The position numbers and the translations under genes were made by a program. Below, piece after piece: positions 59,006-64,000 of a DNA stretch of 64,000 bases; position 1 is the stretch's first letter, and the number at the start of each line of letters is the position of its first letter. Below the pieces are notes generated by a model, which ran no database searches, was not told the origin of the DNA, and saw only the letters and a list, made by a program, of their open reading frames with translations. The DNA is from CF-39 sp035651155 (GTDB taxonomy: Bacteria; Chloroflexota; Limnocylindria; P2-11E). The stretch is taken from the NCBI GenBank assembly GCA_035651155.1, contig DASRGG010000017.1, positions 62,001 to 126,000 of the forward strand, given 5' to 3'.

Positions 59006-59835
59006 CTTCGCGTCGCTTCGGTCAGGTCGGCATCGTCGAGCCGCTTCCCGGTCGCGGTCATGAACACGTCCTCGAGCGCCGACGCGCCGTAGCGCGCGCG
59101 AAGCTCGTCGGTCGTGCCCTCCGCCACGAGACGACCCTCGTGGAGGATCCCGATCCGGTCGGCGAGGCGCTCGGCCTCGTCGAGATCGTGCGTCGTCAAC
59201 AGGATCGTCGCGTCGTGCTCGAGCCGCAGGTCGCGCACGAACGCCTGTACCTCGCGCTTGCTGCGGATGTCGAGACCCGTGGTCGGCTCGTCGAGGAGCA
59301 GCAGCGTGGGGGCGGTGATGAAGGCGCGCGCGATCGCGACCTTCTGCTGCATGCCCCGCGAGAGCTTCTCGAGCGGCTCGTCCACGCGCCCCTCGGCGAT
59401 CCCGAGGCGGCGCAGGATCGCGCGCGACTTCGACCGCGCGTCCTCGGGCGCGACGCCGTACAGCCGGCCGGCGTACACGAGGTTCTCCATGGCCGACAGC
59501 TTCTTGAAGAAGGACGCCTCGACCGAGACGCGGTTGATCAGCCGCTTCACCGCGAGCTCGTCGTCCCGCACGTCGAGTCCGAACACGGACACACGGCCCG
59601 CGTCGGGGACGAGCAGCGTCGAGAACATGCGGATGAGCGTCGACTTGCCCGAGCCGTTCGCGCCGAGGAGGCCGTAGATCTCGCCGCGCGCGACGCGCAG
59701 CGAGACACCGTCGACGGCGCGGCGGTCCTGCTTCTGGGCACGGAAGCTCTTGGTGACGCCGTCGGCCACGAGCGCATCCCGCGCCGGCGGCGTCAGATCG
59801 GGCTCTCTGGGTCTGGTCGCGCTGTCGATGGCCAC
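59002..59835 (-). CDS. ABC exporter ATP-binding protein (DrrA/ABC-2 type)
   Basis: A 277-aa ATPase: Walker A YGLLGANGSGKSTLIRMFS, Q-loop replaced region INRVSVEASFFKKLSAMEN, signature LSRGMQQKVAIARAF, Walker B LLLLDEPTTGLD and switch LTTHDLDEAERLADR. A C-terminal tail of about 30 residues (YGASALEDVFMTATGKRL) matches the DrrA-type extension. The start is 25 nt downstream of an intrinsic terminator inside its own leader, so expression is probably controlled by attenuation. Confidence 0.94.
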   Translation of the reverse strand: MAIDSATRPREPDLTPPARDALVADGVTKSFRAQKQDRRAVDGVSLRVARGEIYGLLGANGSGKSTLIRMFSTLLVPDAGRVSVFGLDVRDDELAVKRLINRVSVEASFFKKLSAMENLVYAGRLYGVAPEDARSKSRAILRRLGIAEGRVDEPLEKLSRGMQQKVAIARAFITAPTLLLLDEPTTGLDIRSKREVQAFVRDLRLEHDATILLTTHDLDEAERLADRIGILHEGRLVAEGTTDELRARYGASALEDVFMTATGKRLDDADLTEATRR

Positions 59836-59859
59836 CGCTCACTCCTTACGTCTCGCCGG

Positions 59860-59889
59860 AAATAAAAGGACCGTGGGTTCTGCCCACGG
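59860..59889 (-). terminator. Leader terminator (attenuator) before the ABC exporter
   Basis: A perfect 7-bp stem, CCGTGGG/CCCACGG with a 5-nt loop (59871-59889), is followed on the minus strand by TCCTTTTATTT. It is an intrinsic terminator in the same direction as the exporter, only 25 nt before its start codon. GTGGGCAG (59887-59880), covering its 5' arm, can pair perfectly over 8 bp with CTGCCCAC at 59940-59933 inside the leader frame, giving a competing antiterminator. Confidence 0.7.
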
Positions 59890-59916
59890 CCGGCGGTCAG
59901 GAGCGGGACTCGGTCC

Positions 59917-59991
59917 CTAGACCATCCGAGGAGTGGGCAGGCTCCGCCGCGGGAAACCCGCGTCGGTAGGCGCCATGAAGATCACGAGCAC
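59917..59991 (-). CDS. Putative 24-aa leader peptide of the exporter attenuator
   Basis: A short frame starting GTG at 59991 (a GGAA purine-rich site lies about 9 nt upstream) and ending TAG at 59917. The product begins MLVIFMAPTDAGFPRRS; an internal ATG is the sixth codon. The antiterminator strand CTGCCCAC lies within codons 18-20. A ribosome moving freely would mask it and let the terminator form; one stalled earlier would leave it free. Translation is inferred, not seen. Confidence 0.5.
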   Translation of the reverse strand: MLVIFMAPTDAGFPRRSLPTPRMV

Positions 59992-60053
59992 TGCGCCACT
60001 TCCTTTCGACGAGTCACGCGTCCGCGTGCGAACGCGAACGATAGCAAGCGATC

Positions 60054-60078
60054 GAGGGCGGGGCAATGCCCCGCCCTC
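60054..60078 (-). terminator. Perfect 11-bp hairpin after the 50-aa membrane gene
   Basis: GAGGGCGGGGC and GCCCCGCCCTC around a 3-nt loop, 29 nt downstream of the stop at 60107. There is no T run on the minus strand. Very stable; it likely ends the upstream transcript before the exporter leader begins. Confidence 0.55.
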
Positions 60079-60106
60079 TTCCGTGTCCGGCCCACGTCGG
60101 CCGCGC

Positions 60107-60259
60107 TCAGAGCGCGACGCGTCTTCCGCTCAGGAGCTGGATGACGAGCGCGATCAGCGCGAGCACGAGCACGAAGTGGATGAGCGCGCCCACCGAGGGC
60201 AACGCCACGACGCCGAGCAGCCAGAGGATCAGCAGGACCAGGACGATGGTCCAGAGCAT
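60107..60259 (-). CDS. Small lmo0937-family membrane protein
   Basis: A 50-aa protein with the lmo0937-type pattern: MLWTIVLVLLILWLLGVVAL, a short turn with SVGALIHF, and VLVLALIALVIQLLSGRR. Two membrane helices, basic C-terminus. An AAGGAGG site 9 nt before the ATG at 60259 fixes the start, although the frame is open further upstream. The family has no assigned function and is often stress-induced. Confidence 0.85.
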   Translation of the reverse strand: MLWTIVLVLLILWLLGVVALPSVGALIHFVLVLALIALVIQLLSGRRVAL

Positions 60260-60438
60260 GGGGAGAGCCTCCTTTGCGCTCGCGCAGGACGCAAGGAGCG
60301 TGCCCTGGACGGTGCCGGTGCTCGTCGAGCACACCTTTTCCATGCGGGACCCGCGCACCGACGACCCTGAGCCAGATCGCGCCGCAGGTCATCGACCCGC
60401 CGCGCGAGCAGCTCGCTCTCGCGCATGGGCAGGAACGG

Positions 60439-60475
60439 CGACGCCCCCGGCCCGAGGAGCGGCCGGGGGGCGTCG
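60439..60475 (-). terminator. GC-rich hairpin downstream of the CHRD gene
   Basis: CGACGCCCCCGGCC pairs with GGCCGGGGGGCGTCG (one bulged G) around an 8-nt loop, 21 nt past the CHRD stop. There is no T tract. Probable terminator. Confidence 0.55.
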
Positions 60476-60496
60476 AGCGGAGGACGAAACAGTCGT

Positions 60497-61066
60497 CTAG
60501 GAGCTGGGCTTGAGCTGGTCGCGGATCACCCCGCCGCCGTGCAGCTGCGAGTGGACGTTGAAGTAGTAGCCCGACGGCGTCGTGATGATGTCCTGCGCGA
60601 GCGCGGGATCGACCGTGATGTTCGCCTTCGTCACCGGCGACGCGGTGCCACCGGTCGAGAGCGCGATCGGCTCGGCGGCCTTCTGGCCGGAGTCGACGAC
60701 CACGCCGCCGTTCTGACCGGCGACCTGCTTGTGGATGTGGAAGAGCGTGATCATCGTGGTGGTCGGGCAGCCGCTGATCGTGAGATCGAACTGGCCGGTC
60801 GCCGCGGTGATCTTGCCGGTCGCGTCCTTCGTCGTACTGAGCGTGAACGTACCCTTCCCGGAGCACGACGCCTCGGCGTCGGCGATCGCCGGGACCTCGT
60901 TCGACGTCTTCAGGTCGGCGGTGAACACGTACTTGAGCTGTGGCGTCGGGGATGGCGCCGGGGTCGCCGTGGGCACGGTCGTCGGTGCGGTCGTCGGTGC
61001 GGTGGCCGCGCCGCCGCAGGCCCCGAGGAGCACCGCGGTCGCCGCGAGGCTGGCGAGAAGACGCAT
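60497..61066 (-). CDS. CHRD-domain lipoprotein
   Basis: A 189-aa exported protein. Signal peptide with lipobox LLGAC (Cys17), a Thr/Pro linker (APTTAPTTVPTATPAPSPTP), then a CHRD domain: SNEVPAIADAEASCSGKGTF, LFHIHKQVAGQNGGVVV and a final GYYFNVHSQLHGGGVIRDQL. CHRD domains are found in chordin and in many bacterial surface proteins; function unknown. GGAGG 5 nt before ATG 61066. Confidence 0.9.
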   Translation of the reverse strand: MRLLASLAATAVLLGACGGAATAPTTAPTTVPTATPAPSPTPQLKYVFTADLKTSNEVPAIADAEASCSGKGTFTLSTTKDATGKITAATGQFDLTISGCPTTTMITLFHIHKQVAGQNGGVVVDSGQKAAEPIALSTGGTASPVTKANITVDPALAQDIITTPSGYYFNVHSQLHGGGVIRDQLKPSS

Positions 61067-61136
61067 AGGTACCTCCCTGGTCACTCACAGGGGGATACGC
61101 GCGGCGCCGCGCGCCGGATGAAATGGTGGAAAAGAG

Positions 61137-61424
61137 CCCGAGCGAGGCCGGTAAGCCGGATCCAGTCGTGGACGGTCATCTCTCTGCGACGGAGGTCGCC
61201 CTCCGCCTCTAGCGGCGTACCCGGGGACGGCGCGGGCCACGCCATGGTCCCCCTGCTTCGCCTTGCTACGGGAAGAGCTTGCCCGTTTCACCCCGCTTGC
61301 GCGGGTTCGTCACTGTGGCGCGGTCCTCGCCTCGCGGCGGACGGGTGTTACCCGCTTCCCTGCCCTGCGTAGTCCGGACTTTCCTCGACGGCTTTCGCCG
61401 CCGCGACCGTCTGGCCTGCTCGGA
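61137..61424 (-). ncRNA. rnpB: RNase P RNA (bacterial class A)
   Basis: Catalytic RNA that removes 5' leaders from tRNA precursors. The universal GAGGAAAGTCCGGACT (rc of 61372-61387) and the 3' GATCCGGCTTACCGG element, with flanking P1 strands CCGAG/CTCGG, are all present. Length about 290 nt is compact for class A, suggesting shortened peripheral helices. The ends are estimated from P1 pairing. Confidence 0.9.
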
Positions 61425-61438
61425 AGGCCATTGTATCG

Positions 61439-62143
61439 CTACGCGGGCTTCACACCCGCCGCGGAAAGAAGCGCCTCGGCCCCGGGATCGCCGCTTTCTT
61501 GGACGAAGACCGACCGGACTCGAGCGGCTCCCGCTTGGTCGCCTCGCCGCTCGAGATCGGCGATGAGCGTCGCGGCGTCGATCACCGCCGGGCCGAGGAA
61601 GGCGCGTGCCCAGCCGGTCAGGACCACGCCCCGTGCGACGCGACGCGCGTTCGCGCAGAGGAGCGCCCCGTGCACGAGCCCGAGGGGCGACGACGCGAGC
61701 GATCCGAGGTCATCGGCGCTCTCGCGGAGGCCGAGGGCGCGCAGTGCCGGCAGGTCCGCGCTCGTCGCGCGCTCGACCGCGAGCTTCGCGCGAAGGACGT
61801 CCGCCGGATCGCCGTCGCACGCGAACGGCGCGGCGAGCACGTCCTCCATGAGCAGCCACGGTCCGAGCGCGGCGTGCGGGGGCGGCAGACCGCGCGCGTG
61901 CACGCGCGGGACGTGCGCCGTCTTGCGCGCGAGGAACGGAAGGAGCTGCGCCTCGAGCGTCCGCCCCTTCGGACTGCGCTCGAACAGCACGGCGGTGGGA
62001 CCCGCGCCGGTCTCGTAGCGGAGGCGCCGCCGTTCGACGCCGTCGTCGCCCGGGAGCTCCTCCGCCGAGACCGACCCCACGCGCGTCCCGAGGCTCCGCG
62101 AGACGAGGTCGGCCAGCGGATCGCGCTCCGGCAGATCGCTCAC
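61439..62143 (-). CDS. Degenerate protein-kinase/aminoglycoside phosphotransferase-fold protein
   Basis: A 234-aa protein with the layout of an APH-like kinase: glycine-poor N-lobe with TAVLFERSPKGRTLEAQLLPFL, a hinge-like LGPWLLMEDV and a catalytic-loop remnant GLVHGALLCANARRV, then VVLTGWARAFLGPAVIDAATLI. The catalytic Asp expected in HGDxxxxN is Ala here (HGALLCAN), and the metal-binding DW is GW. It probably lacks kinase activity. No assigned function. Stop 14 nt before rnpB. Confidence 0.6.
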   Translation of the reverse strand: MSDLPERDPLADLVSRSLGTRVGSVSAEELPGDDGVERRRLRYETGAGPTAVLFERSPKGRTLEAQLLPFLARKTAHVPRVHARGLPPPHAALGPWLLMEDVLAAPFACDGDPADVLRAKLAVERATSADLPALRALGLRESADDLGSLASSPLGLVHGALLCANARRVARGVVLTGWARAFLGPAVIDAATLIADLERRGDQAGAARVRSVFVQESGDPGAEALLSAAGVKPA

Positions 62144-62162
62144 GCTCGCTGGTCCCCCGCTC

Positions 62163-62567
62163 TCATGCGGGGCCGTCGTCGATGGCCTTGTTGCTGAGCG
62201 CGTCGGCGATGAGGTTCTCCTCGCGCGGGATATGGCTGATGGTGCGCTTCGCGAACGAGGCGAGGAGCTCCCCCGCGCGAAGCGCGAGCGGCTTCATGTT
62301 CGGATGCCTCACCTTCCAGAGCCCGCGCATCTGCTGCACGACGAGGAGCGAGTCCATGCGCACGTCGATCTCGTCCATGCCCCGGCGCCGCGCCTCCTCG
62401 AGGCCCATGATGAGCGCGGTGTACTCGGCCACGTTGTTCGTCGCGCGACCGAGGTGCCTGGTGAGCTCGGCGAGCACGTGACCGTCGGCGTCGAGCAGGA
62501 CCGCGCCGGCGCCTGCCGGTCCGGGATTCCCGCGCGCCGCGCCGTCCGCGTAGAGGATCCCTTTCAC
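62163..62567 (-). CDS. Ribonuclease HI family protein
   Basis: A 134-aa RNase H-fold nuclease for RNA in RNA-DNA hybrids. Active-site acids are visible in YADGAARGNPGPAGAGAVL (Asp), NNVAEYTALIMGLEEA (Glu), VRMDSLLVVQQMRG (Asp) and HIPREENLIADALSNKA (His, Asp). The short form without an N-terminal hybrid-binding domain. The GTG at 62567 overlaps the dehydratase stop (GTGA). Confidence 0.92.
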   Translation of the reverse strand: MKGILYADGAARGNPGPAGAGAVLLDADGHVLAELTRHLGRATNNVAEYTALIMGLEEARRRGMDEIDVRMDSLLVVQQMRGLWKVRHPNMKPLALRAGELLASFAKRTISHIPREENLIADALSNKAIDDGPA

Positions 62568-63523
62568 CCCGGGTCCACGACGAGCTCGGCGAACCGCGCT
62601 CGGTCGATGTTGCCCCCGGACACGATGGCCACGACGCGCTCCCCCGCCGTGACGCGGACGCGCCCGGCCAGGAGCGCGCCCACCGCGGCCGCGCCCGCGG
62701 GCTCCGCGACGAGCTTCGCGCGCTCCGCGAGGAAGCGCAGCCCGTCCGCGATCAGCGCATCCGGGATCACGACCACGTCCTCGACGAGACTGCGCACGAT
62801 GTCGAGGTTCCGCGTGCCGGCGATGGGCGCGGCAAGACCGTCGGCGATGGTCTTCGGAGAGACCGGGACGGGCTTCCCGGCGTCGAGCGCGAGGCGCATG
62901 GCGGCGGCGTTCTCCGGCTCGACGCCGATCACGCGGACGCCTGGCCGCTTGGCGGTCGCGGCGACCGCGACGCCGGCGATGAGCCCGCCTCCGCCCACCC
63001 CCAGCACCACGACGTCGGCGTCCGGGACGTCGTCGAGGATCTCGAGTCCGAGCGAGCCGTGGCCGGTGATCATCGCGTCGTCGTCGTAGGGGTGGAGGAA
63101 GTAGGCGCCCGTCTGCTCCTGGAGCGTCTGGACGAGGGAGCGCAGCCCGGTCATGTCGCTCGCGAAGCGGATCTCCGCGCCGTAGCCGCGCGTCGCGTCG
63201 ACCTTCGTCCGCGGGGCGCTCTCCGGCATCGCGACGGTCACCTTCACGCCCACGGCGGAGGCCGCGTAGGCGATCGCGGCGGCCGCGTTACCCGCGCTCA
63301 TCGTCACGATCCCCTTGGCGCGCTGGTCCGCCGTCAGGCTCTGGACCGCGAAGAGGGCGCCGCGGGGCTTGAACGACCCGGTGCGCTGGAACGACTCGGC
63401 CTTGAGGTACGCGATCGCCCCGATGCGCCCGCCCAGGGTGCGGCTCGTGAGCATGGGTGTCCGATGGAGGTGCGGCGCGGTCAGGGCGCGGGCACGTTCG
63501 ACGTCGGCCAGGGAGATCGTCAC
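62564..63523 (-). CDS. PLP-dependent threonine/serine dehydratase-type enzyme
   Basis: A fold-type II PLP enzyme of 319 aa, close to catabolic threonine dehydratase or serine racemase. Schiff-base Lys in RTGSFKPRGALFAV, phosphate loop VLGVGGGGLIAGVAVA, TMSAGNAAAAIAYAA and the C-terminal IVSGGNIDRARF. There is no C-terminal ACT regulatory domain. GTG at 63523 is preferred: it has GGAGGG 10 nt upstream; an alternative GTG at 63547 lies 2 nt from a tRNA gene. A RidA protein (24055) would clear its enamine by-product. Confidence 0.9.
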   Translation of the reverse strand: MTISLADVERARALTAPHLHRTPMLTSRTLGGRIGAIAYLKAESFQRTGSFKPRGALFAVQSLTADQRAKGIVTMSAGNAAAAIAYAASAVGVKVTVAMPESAPRTKVDATRGYGAEIRFASDMTGLRSLVQTLQEQTGAYFLHPYDDDAMITGHGSLGLEILDDVPDADVVVLGVGGGGLIAGVAVAATAKRPGVRVIGVEPENAAAMRLALDAGKPVPVSPKTIADGLAAPIAGTRNLDIVRSLVEDVVVIPDALIADGLRFLAERAKLVAEPAGAAAVGALLAGRVRVTAGERVVAIVSGGNIDRARFAELVVDPG

Positions 63524-63548
63524 GAGCGGTCGGCCCTCCAGGGTCACG

Positions 63549-63622
63549 TGGGCCCACCAGGATTCGAACCTGGGACCAAGGGATTATGAGTCCCCCGCTC
63601 TAGACCACTGAGCTATGGGCCC
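63549..63622 (-). tRNA. tRNA with CAU anticodon, probable tRNA-Ile2 (lysidine substrate)
   Basis: A 74-nt cloverleaf: acceptor GGGCCCA/TGGGCCC, anticodon stem GGGGA/TCCCT with loop CTCATAA (CAU), T loop TTCGAAT. The body (CTCATAATCCCTTGGTC) resembles E. coli ileX rather than elongator tRNA-Met, so after TilS modification it would read AUA. The assignment rests on resemblance only; a second elongator tRNA-Met is the alternative. Confidence 0.85.
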
Positions 63623-63732
63623 CAGCGCCTATCCCAGCCTCTATGCTACGCAGCGAGCGTTCGCGAGGGGAGTCGCGTGCAGCTTCCGCACGCGCGTGCA
63701 CGTTCTGGGGAGACGTCGCGCGGAGGGAAGCC

Positions 63733-64000
63733 GTGGGCAAGGTCATCGCGATCGCGAACCAAAAGGGCGGCGTCGGGAAGACGACGACCGCAATCAACCT
63801 GGGCGGCGCGCTCGCGTCGATCGGGAAGCGCGTCCTCTGCCTCGACCTCGATCCGCAGGCGAACCTCACCGTCGGCCTCGGCATCGACATCAACACCGTC
63901 GAGCGGAACATCGCGAACGTCCTCGTCGATCCCGACGTGTCGCTCGAATCGATCATCCGGCCCTCGAAGACGCGCAACGTCGAGGTCGCGCCCGCGACGC
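63733..64000 (+). CDS. parA: ParA/Soj chromosome-partitioning ATPase (N-terminal part, cut by window edge)
   Basis: Divergent plus-strand gene. Starts GTG at 63733 behind a GGAGGG site. The visible 89 residues contain deviant Walker A ANQKGGVGKTTTAINLG and RVLCLDLDPQANLTVGLGI, diagnostic of ParA. It usually pairs with parB near the replication origin; what follows lies outside the window. Confidence 0.93.
   Translation, partial: MGKVIAIANQKGGVGKTTTAINLGGALASIGKRVLCLDLDPQANLTVGLGIDINTVERNIANVLVDPDVSLESIIRPSKTRNVEVAPAT

Noticed and set aside
59836..60053. Guanidine (ykkC-type) or T-box riboswitch before the ABC exporter
   Set aside because: A CTAGGG element is present, but the conserved ACGR/GGACUGGUCC pattern of ykkC and the T-box sequence are not; the leader-frame attenuator explains the structures better.
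60229..60426. Minus-strand 65-codon frame between the CHRD and lmo0937-type genes
   Set aside because: It begins plausibly but becomes an out-of-frame shadow of the membrane protein gene; no ribosome-binding site.

Overview
The window is a GC-rich, densely coded bacterial chromosome segment, almost entirely transcribed from the minus strand. GTG, TTG and even CTG starts are common, and neighbouring genes repeatedly share 4-nt stop/start overlaps (ATGA, GTGA, TTGA, CTGA). The cell-division cluster contains the small basic protein Sbp, FtsA, FtsZ, an FtsQ/DivIB-type protein and an FtsB/DivIC-type protein, and SelA/SelB are present. This fits a high-GC Terrabacteria lineage; Chloroflexota (for example a Limnocylindria-like group) is my best guess, but the sequence alone does not settle it. 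There is no phage, IS element, CRISPR array or rRNA operon.

Layout, left to right. 1-3700 (minus): the conserved ftsB-tilS-ftsH neighbourhood with elongator and initiator tRNA-Met genes, a frameshifted HNH endonuclease between them, and a class-A beta-lactamase-like protein. 3.7-4.6 kb (plus): a solute-binding lipoprotein. 4.6-9.3 kb: sugar kinase, ychF, murI, a receiver-CpaE-type ATPase and a DUF1461 membrane protein. 9.3-15 kb: a tightly overlapped cluster with dgcA and dgcN (D-glutamate catabolism), an N-acyl-D-amino-acid deacylase, a methyltransferase and an M20 amidohydrolase. 15-20.4 kb: rmuC, a gene-poor interval bounded by an inverted repeat, and a UvrD-type helicase fused to an Fe-S nuclease domain. 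20.5-27.2 kb: an operon of pepA, selB, a 50-aa membrane protein, a Rid protein, selA, a lipid kinase and a DUF4446 protein.

27.2-32.6 kb: tRNA-Val, two decayed genes (DUF2207 and a potassium channel), a cyclic-nucleotide-type sensor, and a probable envelope-stress module (ECF sigma factor, membrane protein, PspC, LiaF-like). 32.6-35.9 kb: DUF167, yggT, dcd, a HAD phosphatase, nrdR and an exported trypsin-like protease. 36.4-54 kb: the complete division and cell-wall (dcw) cluster, read mraZ-rsmH-ftsL-ftsI-murF-mraY-pgeF-murD-ftsW-murG-murC-murB-ddl-ftsQ-sbp-ftsA-ftsZ. It is preceded by a recognisable promoter and MraZ boxes. murE is missing from it and pgeF is inserted between mraY and murD.

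54-64 kb: fabH, a zinc-ribbon protein, a prolyl oligopeptidase, an M23 peptidase remnant, a drug-type ABC exporter behind what looks like a ribosome-controlled transcription attenuator, a small membrane protein, a CHRD lipoprotein, RNase P RNA, a degenerate kinase-fold protein, RNase HI, a threonine-dehydratase-type enzyme, tRNA-Ile2(CAU) and the start of parA.

Functionally the window centres on cell-wall synthesis, division and wall turnover: MurI makes D-glutamate, the Dgc pair can dispose of it, PgeF edits peptidoglycan, and the ECF/PspC/LiaF module would sense envelope stress. The most interesting regulatory signal is the attenuator in front of the ABC exporter. Several genes carry frameshifts or internal deletions. 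Whether these are true pseudogenes or assembly errors cannot be decided from this sequence.
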